Positions 32,559-41,403 of a stretch of DNA of 64,000 bases are shown in pieces (within the stretch, counting starts at the first letter, position 1; each line of letters begins with the position of its first letter). This stretch comes from Fulvivirga maritima (GTDB taxonomy: Bacteria; Bacteroidota; Bacteroidia; Cytophagales; Cyclobacteriaceae), in assembly GCF_021389955.1 (NCBI RefSeq), contig NZ_CP089980.1, positions 1,363,501-1,427,500 of the forward strand. The letters are read 5' to 3'. A program made the translations under genes and the position numbers. Below the pieces are notes generated by a model that worked only from the letters and a program-made list of their open reading frames with translations, had not been told where the DNA came from and ran no database searches.

Positions 32559-33584
32559 TTAATGAAGTGTTTTAAATTGCTGTAAGAAGCGCACATCATT
32601 TTCAGTATACAGACGTAGATCATTCACTCTGAACTTGAGCTGAGTAATACGCTCTACTCCCATACCAAATGCAAAACCGGTATATTCTTCAGGATCAATA
32701 TCACAATTGGCCAATACGTTAGGATCTACCATCCCAGAACCACCAATTTCTACCCAGCCTGTATATTTACATAACTGGCATCCATCTCCTTTACAGATCT
32801 GACATGAGATATCTATTTCTGCACTAGGCTCTGTAAAAGGAAAATAAGATGGTCTGAAACGTACTTTTGTATCCTTACCGAACATCTCCTTAGCGAAATG
32901 ATATAAGGTTTGTTTAAGGTCAACAAAGCTTACGTTTTTATCTACGTAAAGTCCTTCTACCTGATGAAAAACACAATGAGCCCTGGCTGATATAGCTTCG
33001 TTTCTATACACCCTACCAGGCATAATAGACCTTAAAGGAGGCTTTTGGTTAGCCATAAGCCTCACTTGCACACCAGAAGTATGCGTTCTTAAAAGCATAT
33101 CAGGGTTTCTCTCTATAAAGAAAGTATCCTGCATTTCTCTTGCTGGGTGATTTTCAGGGAAATTAAGTGCAGTAAAATTATGGAAATCATCCTCTATCTC
33201 AGGACCATCAGATACATTAAAACCAATTCTTTCAAAGATCTGAATAATCTGATTTCTAACATAAGTTAAAGGATGCATGCTTCCTAAGCCCGCTCCAGCA
33301 GGAGGTAAGCTAAGGTCTCCATGCTGCTCTGATCCTTCAGAACCAGAAGATTCTAATTGATCAATAAGCTCTTTAAACTTATTTTGAGCTGCTTGCTTCA
33401 CCTCATTAAGTTTCATTCCATAGGCCTTTTTTTGGTCATTAGGAACATCCTTAAGGCCTGCAAACAGTTCACCTACTACACTTTTTTTGCTGATAAAGCG
33501 CATACGAAATTGCTCCAGCTCATCTTGGCTAGAGGCGTTAGCGCTTCCAATCTCAGCTAATATTTCATCAACCTTCTCCTGCAT
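32559..33584 (-). CDS. pheS: Phenylalanine--tRNA ligase alpha subunit
   Basis: The 341-residue protein charges tRNA-Phe together with PheT. It has an N-terminal coiled coil, GSMHPLTYVRNQIIQIFERI, the class II motif 2 region (MPGRVYRNEAISARAHCVFH) and motif 3 (GFAFGMGVERITQLKF). A CxxCxGxGCxxC-like cysteine segment (CQICKGDGCQLC) precedes the C-terminal catalytic part, which is common in PheS. It starts three bases after the cysN stop, an unusual placement for an essential housekeeping gene. pheT is not in the window. Confidence 0.96.
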   Translation of the reverse strand: MQEKVDEILAEIGSANASSQDELEQFRMRFISKKSVVGELFAGLKDVPNDQKKAYGMKLNEVKQAAQNKFKELIDQLESSGSEGSEQHGDLSLPPAGAGLGSMHPLTYVRNQIIQIFERIGFNVSDGPEIEDDFHNFTALNFPENHPAREMQDTFFIERNPDMLLRTHTSGVQVRLMANQKPPLRSIMPGRVYRNEAISARAHCVFHQVEGLYVDKNVSFVDLKQTLYHFAKEMFGKDTKVRFRPSYFPFTEPSAEIDISCQICKGDGCQLCKYTGWVEIGGSGMVDPNVLANCDIDPEEYTGFAFGMGVERITQLKFRVNDLRLYTENDVRFLQQFKTLH

Positions 33585-33587
33585 ATC

Positions 33588-34868
33588 TTAAATTATCATG
33601 CCTGCGGCTACAGTTTCATTAGTCGCTTCATCTATCAATATCACACTACCCGTAATGCGGTTTCTGCTGTATCTATCAAAGAACAATGGTCTTGTAGTAC
33701 GCAAAGTTACGCGGGCAATATCATTCATTTTAATTTCCTTATCATCTTCAATACGGTGTAAAGTATTAACATTCACTTTGTATTGAATAGTTTTCACCAT
33801 ACATCTGGCATCATTTGTAGTATGTTTAATACCATACTTACCGTTAGGTACCATTGGCTTATCGTTCATCCAGCATAGCATAATATCTACATCCTGACCG
33901 ATATTAGGTTTATTATTTTCCCTAACGATCATGTCTCCGCGGCTAATGTCAATGTCATCTTCCAGCTGGATAGTGACAGACATAGGTGCAAATGCTTCTT
34001 TCAACTCCCCATCATAAGCATCAATACTCTTGATCTTAGAAGAAAACCCTGAAGGTAATACCGTTACGTCATCCCCAGGTTTAAATACTCCACCTGCAAT
34101 TCTACCTGCATAACCTCTGTAATCATGATGTTTATCAGACTGAGGTCTAATTACATACTGTACAGGGAAACGGCAATCAATATGGTTATGATCGCTACCA
34201 ATGTGTATGTTTTCAAGCATGTACAATAATGTACCGCCTTTATGCCAAGGCATATTTTCAGATTCGTTCACTACGTTATCTCCCTTAAGAGCACTAATAG
34301 GAATAAATCTAATATCTTTAACATCTAGCTTAGCTGAGAAAGACTCAATGTCAGATTTTATTTTGTTATAAACGTCCTGACTGTAATCCACCAAGTCCAT
34401 TTTGTTAATACAAAATACTACGTGAGGAATTCCTAGCAAAGAAGCTATAAATGTGTGTCTGTAAGTCTGCTCTACCACCCCGTTTCTGGCATCTACCAAG
34501 ATCAGGGCCAGGTTAGCTGTAGATGCTCCTGTAACCATATTCCTGGTATACTGAATATGTCCTGGAGTATCTGCAATTATGAATTTTCTTTTTGGCGTAG
34601 CAAAGTATCTGTAAGCTACATCTATGGTAATACCTTGCTCTCTCTCTGCACGAAGCCCATCAGTAAGTAAAGCCAGGTTTACATTTTCATCTCCTTTTCT
34701 GCGGCTAGATTCTTCAATAGCCTCATATTGGTCTTGGAAGATAGACTTAGAATCATATAGAAGTCTACCTATCAGGGTACTTTTACCGTCATCTACACTT
34801 CCTGCTGTAGAGAAGCGCAGTAACTCCATATCTAAATATCCTTTGGATTCTGTATTATTATCGCTCAT
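33588..34868 (-). CDS. cysN: Sulfate adenylyltransferase subunit 1 (GTPase)
   Basis: This is the GTP-hydrolysing subunit of ATP sulfurylase, which activates sulfate to APS. G motifs are clear: GSVDDGKST, DTPGH, CINKMD and ISALKGDN. EF-Tu-like beta domains follow. At 426 residues it lacks the fused APS kinase domain found in some homologues; a separate CysC is encoded upstream. The gene follows cysD by 72 bases. Confidence 0.94.
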   Translation of the reverse strand: MSDNNTESKGYLDMELLRFSTAGSVDDGKSTLIGRLLYDSKSIFQDQYEAIEESSRRKGDENVNLALLTDGLRAEREQGITIDVAYRYFATPKRKFIIADTPGHIQYTRNMVTGASTANLALILVDARNGVVEQTYRHTFIASLLGIPHVVFCINKMDLVDYSQDVYNKIKSDIESFSAKLDVKDIRFIPISALKGDNVVNESENMPWHKGGTLLYMLENIHIGSDHNHIDCRFPVQYVIRPQSDKHHDYRGYAGRIAGGVFKPGDDVTVLPSGFSSKIKSIDAYDGELKEAFAPMSVTIQLEDDIDISRGDMIVRENNKPNIGQDVDIMLCWMNDKPMVPNGKYGIKHTTNDARCMVKTIQYKVNVNTLHRIEDDKEIKMNDIARVTLRTTRPLFFDRYSRNRITGSVILIDEATNETVAAGMII

Positions 34869-34940
34869 TAGTTTCTTTTATTTACTAAGATTTAGGGAAT
34901 CTTAAATTTTGAGTATGCTTTTGTTTAAAGTGAAGAGATA

Positions 34941-35846
34941 CTAAAAATAACCTTGCTTTTTACGATCTTCCATAGCTGCCTCTGATCTCTTATCATCTGA
35001 TCGTGTACCACGCTCAGTAGACCTGGCTGCGGCTACTTCTTCTATAATATCTTCCAAAGTAGAAGCTGATGACTCTACTGCTCCAGTACAAGTCATATCA
35101 CCTATGGTTCTAAATCTTACCACTTTCTTTTCAGCAGACTCTGTTTCCTTCATCTGAATGAAGTCGCAAGTAGCCATAATTACATTATCTCTAACAAACA
35201 CATCTCTCTCATGAGCGAAATACAATGGAGGAAGCTCAATTTGCTCCTGTAAAATATATTGCCAAACATCCATCTCAGTCCAGTTACTAATAGGGAATAC
35301 TCTAAAGTTTTCACCAAACTGTTTTCTTCCATTGAAAATATTCCAGATCTCAGGCCTCTGGTTTTTAGGATCCCACTGCCCAAATTCATCTCTGTGAGAG
35401 AAGAACCTTTCTTTAGCTCTGGCTTTTTCCTCATCTCTTCTGGCTCCACCAAGGCAGGCATCGAACTTATTATTTTCAATAGTTTCCAATAGGGTTACAG
35501 TTTGTAAACCATTTCTACTGGCATTATATCCCTTTTCTTCTACTACTTTGCCTTCATCAATAGACTTTTGCACAGAACCTACTATTAGCTCAGCACCTAA
35601 CTCAGCCACAAATTTATCCCTAAACTCAATGGTTTCAGGAAAATTATGACCTGTGTCAATATGCACTAATGGAAAAGGTACTTTCCCTGGGTAAAAAGCT
35701 TTTTTAGCCAGGTGAGCTACTGTGATAGAGTCTTTACCGCCTGAAAACAGGATAGCCGGATTTTCAAATTGAGCAGCCACTTCGCGAATAACATATATCG
35801 CTTCGGCTTCTAGCTCTCTTAGGTGTGTTAGATTGTAAGCCTTCAT
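34941..35846 (-). CDS. cysD: Sulfate adenylyltransferase subunit 2
   Basis: This PP-loop ATP pyrophosphatase catalyses adenylyl transfer from ATP to sulfate. Visible motifs are the PP-loop SGGKDSITV, HIDTGHNFPE, CLGGARRDEEKARAKERFFS and WTEMDVWQYIL. Its 301 residues are the normal length. It overlaps the cysC stop by four bases and is paired with cysN downstream. Confidence 0.95.
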   Translation of the reverse strand: MKAYNLTHLRELEAEAIYVIREVAAQFENPAILFSGGKDSITVAHLAKKAFYPGKVPFPLVHIDTGHNFPETIEFRDKFVAELGAELIVGSVQKSIDEGKVVEEKGYNASRNGLQTVTLLETIENNKFDACLGGARRDEEKARAKERFFSHRDEFGQWDPKNQRPEIWNIFNGRKQFGENFRVFPISNWTEMDVWQYILQEQIELPPLYFAHERDVFVRDNVIMATCDFIQMKETESAEKKVVRFRTIGDMTCTGAVESSASTLEDIIEEVAAARSTERGTRSDDKRSEAAMEDRKKQGYF

Positions 35847-36448
35847 TGATTCTTACTAGGTTTTATTTTTGGCAAAATATATTCTAAAAGTTGATCTAAA
35901 TTATCCTCTACAGAGTGTTCAGCAGTGTAAATTGTAATGCTGGCATTCTGAGGTTCCTCAAAAGGGGAATCAATCCCTGTAAAATTTTTAATTTCTCCTC
36001 GTCTGGCTTTTGCATATAAACCCTTCACATCTCTCTTTTCGCATTCTTCTATAGGACAGTTAATAAATACTTCGCAGTACTTATCTTGCAATATAGTTTT
36101 AGCCATTTCTCTGATACTCTCTGTCGGACTTATCAACGAACATATAGTAATTACACCGTTTGCCGCTAATAGTTTAGAAGCTTCTGCTGCTCTTCTAATA
36201 TTTTCTGTTCTATCTTCCTCTGAAAAGCCTAGATTATTGTTGAGTCCGGTACGAAGATTGTCTCCGTCTAGCAAAGCTGTAAGAAAACCTTCTTCATGCA
36301 ATTTGTTCTCCAGCCCTCTGGCAATAGTGCTCTTCCCTGAGCCTGAAAGGCCCACCATCCAAATTACGATAGATTTCTGATTTAACAGCTCTTCTTTCTT
36401 TGAAGTACTAAGAATAGTATCAAATATAGGGTGAATGTTGTCAGCCAT
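35843..36448 (-). CDS. cysC: Adenylyl-sulfate kinase
   Basis: The enzyme phosphorylates APS to PAPS. The 201-residue protein has the P-loop VGLSGSGKSTIARGLE, LDGDNLRTGLNNNLGFS (APS-binding), ENIRRAAEASKLL and CPIEECEKRDVKGLYAKARRG. It is the first gene of the cysC-cysD-cysN unit and is divergent from cysQ. A TAnnTTTG element lies 19 bases upstream of its ATG. Confidence 0.95.
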   Translation of the reverse strand: MADNIHPIFDTILSTSKKEELLNQKSIVIWMVGLSGSGKSTIARGLENKLHEEGFLTALLDGDNLRTGLNNNLGFSEEDRTENIRRAAEASKLLAANGVITICSLISPTESIREMAKTILQDKYCEVFINCPIEECEKRDVKGLYAKARRGEIKNFTGIDSPFEEPQNASITIYTAEHSVEDNLDQLLEYILPKIKPSKNQ

Positions 36449-36466
36449 TGATTAAAATTTAAACGC

Positions 36467-36474
36467 CAAAAATA
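36467..36474 (-). promoter_or_regulatory. Candidate -7 element for the cysC operon (TATTTTTG)
   Basis: On the minus strand TATTTTTG fits TAnnTTTG and predicts a leader of about 12 bases for cysC. No clear -33 TTG is present at the usual distance. Confidence 0.4.
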
Positions 36475-36515
36475 CAATTAATTCAGTTAATTAATAAACC
36501 ATACAAGCATTTGTG

Positions 36516-36523
36516 TAGTTTTG
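36516..36523 (+). promoter_or_regulatory. Candidate -7 element before cysQ (TAGTTTTG)
   Basis: TAGTTTTG fits TAnnTTTG but lies only six bases before the preferred ATG at 36529, so the mRNA would be almost leaderless. The match may be chance. Confidence 0.3.
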
Positions 36524-36528
36524 TTTGC

Positions 36529-37293
36529 ATGACAGAACAAATTAACACCCAAGAATTGATAGATTTGGCTCTGCAGGCAGGCCAGGCAATCCTTAATATT
36601 TACCATGATAAAGACCTAGCCGGTGATGTAGATTACAAAAGCGACAATTCGCCGCTTACCCTAGCTGATAAAGCATCTCACAACGTGATTATGAAAGGCT
36701 TAACTAAGCTTTACCCTAATATTCCCATCATTTCAGAAGAGGGAGAGCAGGTAGAGTATAGCGCCAGAAAAAATTATGATACATTTTGGCTAATTGATCC
36801 GCTTGATGGCACCAAAGAGTTTATCAATAGAAATGGTGAGTTCACCGTGAATATTGCACTGATCAGCAAGCAAAAACCTGTGTTCGGTATAGTTTATGCC
36901 CCTGTGCCTGATGTTGTTTACGTAGGAACTGGTGAAAGAGCATTCAAACTGGTTAATGGAAAAGAGGCTCCTTTAAAGGTGAATAATTCTACCTCTAACA
37001 GAATAGCTGTAAGAAGTAAATCTCATGCATCTCCTGAGGAAGAAATTATCCTTAAAGAATATGATGTTACTGATAGTATTTCAGTAGGTAGCTCTCTTAA
37101 GTTCTGCATGGTGGCTGAAGGCAAGGCTGATATTTACTACAGACATGGCCCTACTATGGAATGGGATACTGCCGCAGGGCAAGCTGTACTGGAAAGTGCT
37201 GGCGGTAAAGTATTTAAAGAAACAGGACCAACACCATTTACTTATAATAAAGAATCTCTTCTTAACACTGGCTTTCTAGGACTAGGCTTTTAA
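36529..37293 (+). CDS. cysQ: 3'(2'),5'-bisphosphate nucleotidase
   Basis: CysQ removes the 3'-phosphate of PAP/PAPS by-products of sulfate activation. The inositol monophosphatase family motifs are LTLADKASHNVI, ISEEGEQ, LIDPLDGTKEFINRNGEFTV and MEWDTAAGQAVLESAGG. The ATG at 36529 is preferred over the TTG at 36511. The gene is divergent from the cysC-cysD-cysN unit, which fits its role in recycling the by-product of that pathway. Confidence 0.94.
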   Translation: MTEQINTQELIDLALQAGQAILNIYHDKDLAGDVDYKSDNSPLTLADKASHNVIMKGLTKLYPNIPIISEEGEQVEYSARKNYDTFWLIDPLDGTKEFINRNGEFTVNIALISKQKPVFGIVYAPVPDVVYVGTGERAFKLVNGKEAPLKVNNSTSNRIAVRSKSHASPEEEIILKEYDVTDSISVGSSLKFCMVAEGKADIYYRHGPTMEWDTAAGQAVLESAGGKVFKETGPTPFTYNKESLLNTGFLGLGF

Positions 37294-37302
37294 TAAGCCT
37301 AG
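37282..37302. terminator. Inverted repeat spanning two converging stop codons
   Basis: The perfect 8-bp stem CTAGGCTT/AAGCCTAG with a TTAAT loop contains the cysQ stop codon in its loop and the stop of the converging WecA-like gene in its right arm. It lacks a T-run, so termination strength is uncertain. Confidence 0.5.
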
Positions 37303-38351
37303 CGATTTAGCTTTCTGATAATTAGGAAATCTAATGTAAGCGAAAGCACCACAGAGAAGATAATTAATATTGGCAATAAAACGGCATCCTTAACATTCAT
37401 ACAGATTATAGCTAAAAGTATATAAACGATGTTGAGGAAGCCCAAAGCCAATGCTGTTTGAGAATGCTTCATACCCAACCTCATTAATGCATGGTGGATA
37501 TGGTTCTTGTCAGGAGCAAATGGAGACTGCTTTTTAGATAGCCTTAAAATGAAGATACGCAACGTATCAAACAAAGGAATAATAACTACACAAATTCCAG
37601 AAGTAATAGAGGCTCTAAATCGAAAGGGGCTATCTACCGGCAAATTATAATTGGCATCTATAAAAGTAATCACCAAGACTGAAAACAAGAAGCCGAGCAC
37701 TAGCGCACCCGTATCTCCCATAAAAATTTTTGAAGGCTCCCAGTTAAAAGTTAGAAAGGCCACCACAGCACCTGCAACACTTAGTGCCAACAAAGCTACC
37801 CAAGGCTGATCTATCAGGTAGAACCAAATGCCAAAGCTTCCTAACGCTATGGTAGCTATAGTTCCTGCTAAACCATCTAGACCATCTATAAGATTAAAGG
37901 AGTTAGTAACCACTATAAAAGTAAAGATAGTTAATAGATAACTGGCTACTTCGTTAAGTTCATTAATACCAAAAAGGCCATATAATGAATGTAATCTTAC
38001 ACCGGAGAAGAGCACTACAATTGAAGAAGCGATCAGCTGCCCAATGAGCTTATTCAAAGGCCTAAGCGGCACAATATCATCCCTCATACCTACCAGAAAG
38101 ATGATGCCCGTACCCGCTAATATATATTTGAAATACTCAAACCCCTCAAGTGGGAGCCAAACGAGGAGAGCCACAAAAAAGCCAGAAAAGATACCTATCC
38201 CTCCCATAGAAGGAGTGATCTTTTTATGAATCTTTCTTCTCCCCGGCGTATCCAACAACTTGCTCTTCTTCTTTGAATACTTGATGATCACCGGGATAAC
38301 CAAAAAAGTGATAATAAACGATGTAGCTATCGCCAATAGTATTGCAGTCAT
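37299..38351 (-). CDS. Undecaprenyl-phosphate sugar-1-phosphate transferase (WecA/TagO-like)
   Basis: This 350-residue polytopic enzyme of the MraY/WecA family has TPSMGGIGIFSGF, the catalytic NSFNLIDGLDGLAG, FMGDTGALVLGFLF and DKNHIHHALMRLGMKHSQT. WecA-type enzymes load GlcNAc-1-phosphate (or a related HexNAc phosphate) onto undecaprenyl phosphate to start lipid-linked polysaccharide synthesis. It sits at the 3' end of the polysaccharide gene cluster and is probably the initiating transferase of that pathway. Confidence 0.92.
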   Translation of the reverse strand: MTAILLAIATSFIITFLVIPVIIKYSKKKSKLLDTPGRRKIHKKITPSMGGIGIFSGFFVALLVWLPLEGFEYFKYILAGTGIIFLVGMRDDIVPLRPLNKLIGQLIASSIVVLFSGVRLHSLYGLFGINELNEVASYLLTIFTFIVVTNSFNLIDGLDGLAGTIATIALGSFGIWFYLIDQPWVALLALSVAGAVVAFLTFNWEPSKIFMGDTGALVLGFLFSVLVITFIDANYNLPVDSPFRFRASITSGICVVIIPLFDTLRIFILRLSKKQSPFAPDKNHIHHALMRLGMKHSQTALALGFLNIVYILLAIICMNVKDAVLLPILIIFSVVLSLTLDFLIIRKLNR

Positions 38352-38405
38352 CTAAGAATTTTTTAGATGCGCAAAGTTATGATAAATGACATTGCCAAAA
38401 AATTA

Positions 38406-39647
38406 TTAATCTGAGATTTTAAAACTGTTAAAAAAAAGGAGACTGTTAAAAAAAGAATAAAAAACAACCCCTTTCTGTCTTAAAAAGAAAGATTCTCCCA
38501 TGCAAACCAATATTATCAATACAATAAAAATTAAATATAATTTCTCTCCTTTATAATAGGCATGCCTTAAAGAAAGAAAAAGCACTAAACTAAAAGCAAT
38601 TAGCCCTAAAACTCCATACTTAATAAAATAATCTAAATATTGATTATGAGAATTATATTCTTTCCTCAGTGCATTTTTTAAATCATTTTCCCTATAACAT
38701 TCATTAAGAAACTGTTGGCTATCACCTGTTCCAACTCCCACCAAATAAAATTCACTATAATTTTCTAATATCACTTTCCATCGTGAGAACCTGCTCTCAC
38801 CCAGCTCATATCTTAAGCTTGTGCTACCGTTGTCCTTAATTAAATTTTCAAATCTCTTTTTTGTATTGTTAGTTTCCGGGAGATTATAGATAATAAATCC
38901 AGACAATACTATTATAGCAAATATTACAGCAGTTGCATTCAAAATATTACACTTTCTAAACAACCATAATGTAAAGCTTAAAAAAACAAATAACCCCGTA
39001 ATCAATATAATGCTTCTTGAAGCACATAAGTAAATTATAAATGTGATAAACAGAATAGCTATAACCAAAACAATCAAAGGAATACCTACCGGCCGATCTT
39101 TTATGCAAAAGATAATGGTTAAAGATATCATTGAAAAAAGTAGATACAACGAAAAATAAGTTGGATGTAAGCCAAGTAAAGAAAGAAAATTTAAATGGGT
39201 ATTGTAATATTTAAATATTGTGACTAAGGAGCGATTTGTGAGATAAATAAAGTGTAATCTATCCAAAAGTGAAATACAAGAAGCTATTATTACAGAAACT
39301 GAGAACATTAGTAAAACCCAAATTAATTGCTCCCTTTTTAGTTTTGGGCCTGTGCCAATAATTATAGGAAATAACAAAAGTGCAAAAGACTTTTCAACTG
39401 TAAAAAGTCCCTTAGAAATTGTAGAGGTCCAAATCAATCCAACAACACTTATAATAAAAAGACTAATAAACATTAAAATCGAATATCTCTGCTTAGCGTT
39501 AACTTGCCTTTTCTTTACTATAAGCCAAATTATAAAAAGGCCAATTATTGAAATATTACTCAAAACAATGCCAAATGGCATTACAAAAGCAACACAAACT
39601 AACCCCAAAAAGTATAACCTTTCCAATTTTAGACACTCTCGCTCCAC
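38406..39647 (-). CDS. O-antigen ligase family protein
   Basis: The 413-residue protein has about eleven to twelve membrane helices and a large periplasmic loop ending in KEYNSHNQYLDYFIKYGVLG, which resembles the WaaL/Wzy_C segment with its conserved His. With a second, distinct polymerase-like gene at 41396, one is likely the polymerase and the other the ligase; the assignment is not certain from sequence. It precedes the WecA-like gene in transcription order. Confidence 0.8.
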   Translation of the reverse strand: MERECLKLERLYFLGLVCVAFVMPFGIVLSNISIIGLFIIWLIVKKRQVNAKQRYSILMFISLFIISVVGLIWTSTISKGLFTVEKSFALLLFPIIIGTGPKLKREQLIWVLLMFSVSVIIASCISLLDRLHFIYLTNRSLVTIFKYYNTHLNFLSLLGLHPTYFSLYLLFSMISLTIIFCIKDRPVGIPLIVLVIAILFITFIIYLCASRSIILITGLFVFLSFTLWLFRKCNILNATAVIFAIIVLSGFIIYNLPETNNTKKRFENLIKDNGSTSLRYELGESRFSRWKVILENYSEFYLVGVGTGDSQQFLNECYRENDLKNALRKEYNSHNQYLDYFIKYGVLGLIAFSLVLFLSLRHAYYKGEKLYLIFIVLIILVCMGESFFLRQKGVVFYSFFNSLLFFNSFKISD

Positions 39648-40412
39648 CTATAAACTTTTATTAATTTTAAGTTTAATCACGTTTCTGATAAATTTAGGAA
39701 TGCCTATAACTGTACGCTTCCAATACTTCCTTGGATCATGAAATAAGCGTACCATCCATTCCAATCCAAGTTTTCTAATAGCACGTGACCCTCTAGGTTT
39801 TTCTCCAGAAAAAAGAGCATACAAATCACCCACCGCTTGAACCACATTACAATTCAGCTTATCAATATTTTTATATATCCAAATCTCCTGTTTCGGCGAT
39901 CCCATTCCCACCCATAGAATATCGGGACTACATTCATTAATTTCTTTAAAAATCTTGGGGTCATCAACATCTTCATAGCCATTTTTACAACCAACAATTT
40001 GCAATCCAGGATAAAGGAACTCCAATTCTACCAAAGCCTTATTTAATCTTTCTGTTGTAGATCCTAAAAAAAAAATTTTCCACCCTCTTTCATTACATTC
40101 CTCCAAAAAATCAAATCCGTAATCAGTCCAATTAAACCTTTCCCTTAATGGCATTTTCAAAACCTTAGATGCTGAAAAAACACCAATACCATCCGGGTGT
40201 ACTATATCGGCCTCATTTATCGAATCACAGAATAACGAATCTGACGAAGCTCGATTCAGTGTATTGGCATTTGCATAAACAATTGTGAGTTTATCATCAC
40301 TAAATATAGCATTGTCAATGCACTCTAACATAATTTCATAATTAACATTAGAAACCTTAATAGGACCAATATTAACATGTTCAATTCCTCTACATATGAT
40401 TTTTTCTGTCAT
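39648..40412 (-). CDS. WecB/TagA/CpsF family glycosyltransferase
   Basis: The 254-residue protein of GT family 26 has VYANANTLNRAS, ADIVHPDGIGVFSASK, FFLGSTTERLNKA, LWVGMGSPKQEIWIYKN and AVGDLYALFSGEKPRG. It ends in a basic C-terminal membrane-association tail. Relatives add N-acetylmannosamine or ManNAc-uronate to the lipid-linked GlcNAc primer (WecG, TagA), so it may add the second sugar here. It ends two bases before the ligase gene begins. Confidence 0.88.
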   Translation of the reverse strand: MTEKIICRGIEHVNIGPIKVSNVNYEIMLECIDNAIFSDDKLTIVYANANTLNRASSDSLFCDSINEADIVHPDGIGVFSASKVLKMPLRERFNWTDYGFDFLEECNERGWKIFFLGSTTERLNKALVELEFLYPGLQIVGCKNGYEDVDDPKIFKEINECSPDILWVGMGSPKQEIWIYKNIDKLNCNVVQAVGDLYALFSGEKPRGSRAIRKLGLEWMVRLFHDPRKYWKRTVIGIPKFIRNVIKLKINKSL

Positions 40413-40413
40413 T

Positions 40414-41403
40414 TTATTCTAGACTTTTATAAATCTTCAATAACTCAATAGCTACAGATTCCATATCTAGCTTTAGTTTAACAATGGACTCTCTATATTT
40501 ATTTTCAGCAATATTCTTCTTAAAGCTTTTATCAACAAGGGCGGCTAAGTCACGAGGGTTATTTGAGTCACTAACGAAGCAACCTTCCAAGCCGTTAACT
40601 AATTCCCTAACATTTCCAACGTCTGTAGAAACTACAGAAGTATTGCAACTTAAACTTTCCTTCACTGAATTCGGCGACCCTTCGAAGTCAGAAGTTAATA
40701 AATGTAACTCTGCCGCATTAAAATAAAGGGGAACCAAATCTCTTTCAACCTTTATTAATAGAAGCTCCTCTACATCATCATATCCATATTCATCCTTTAG
40801 GATACACAGAGTTTCCTTAAAAATATCATATCTCTTTTCCCGGCGATCCCTATTATTTAAACTTGCGAATAGAATATATTTCTTACTTTGATCCAAGCCT
40901 AATTTTTCTTTTGAAGAAAATTTACCTTTAGGATAAAAGAAATCCATATTCACGCCGTTTGGCAGATAATAACTGTTAGGGTCATCTTTAAATTTACCGG
41001 GAATCCCCTTTTTAAAAATTCTTATATCACTATTTAAAGAGACATACCTAAAAAGCCTTTCACCAACCAATTTATTGAATCCAAAATTAGGAAGTATCAA
41101 TTCTTTACCTCCATCACTTAAAAAAGAAACTAAGACCTTAGTATGTGCAGGTTTAATTAATAATACCACTAAAGCGGCCAATAAGTGATGACAATGAATG
41201 ACATTATACTTCGGCAAGATAGAACGAAGCTCCTTATAGGCTTTATAATACGCTTTCTTTCCCTCTTCCTTACCATTAATAACATATAAATCGAATTCAC
41301 AGTTTAACTTCCGTAAGGAATTCAACTGTTCCTTAACAAATATACCATGAAGTGGAAATTTTTCTGTAGGGTAAGCATTTGTGACTTGCAAAATATTAAC
41401 CAT
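40414..41403 (-). CDS. Glycosyltransferase, GT4-like
   Basis: The 329-residue protein looks like a GT-B fold glycosyltransferase. The N-terminal domain has NAYPTEKFPLHGIFVKEQL and VIHCHHLLAALVVL. The C-terminal donor-binding region has YILFASLNNRDRREKRYDI, ELHLLTSDFEGSPNSVKESL and VVSTDVGNVRELV. Donor and linkage are not predictable. The start overlaps the end of the polymerase gene by eight bases. Confidence 0.85.
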   Translation of the reverse strand: MVNILQVTNAYPTEKFPLHGIFVKEQLNSLRKLNCEFDLYVINGKEEGKKAYYKAYKELRSILPKYNVIHCHHLLAALVVLLIKPAHTKVLVSFLSDGGKELILPNFGFNKLVGERLFRYVSLNSDIRIFKKGIPGKFKDDPNSYYLPNGVNMDFFYPKGKFSSKEKLGLDQSKKYILFASLNNRDRREKRYDIFKETLCILKDEYGYDDVEELLLIKVERDLVPLYFNAAELHLLTSDFEGSPNSVKESLSCNTSVVSTDVGNVRELVNGLEGCFVSDSNNPRDLAALVDKSFKKNIAENKYRESIVKLKLDMESVAIELLKIYKSLE

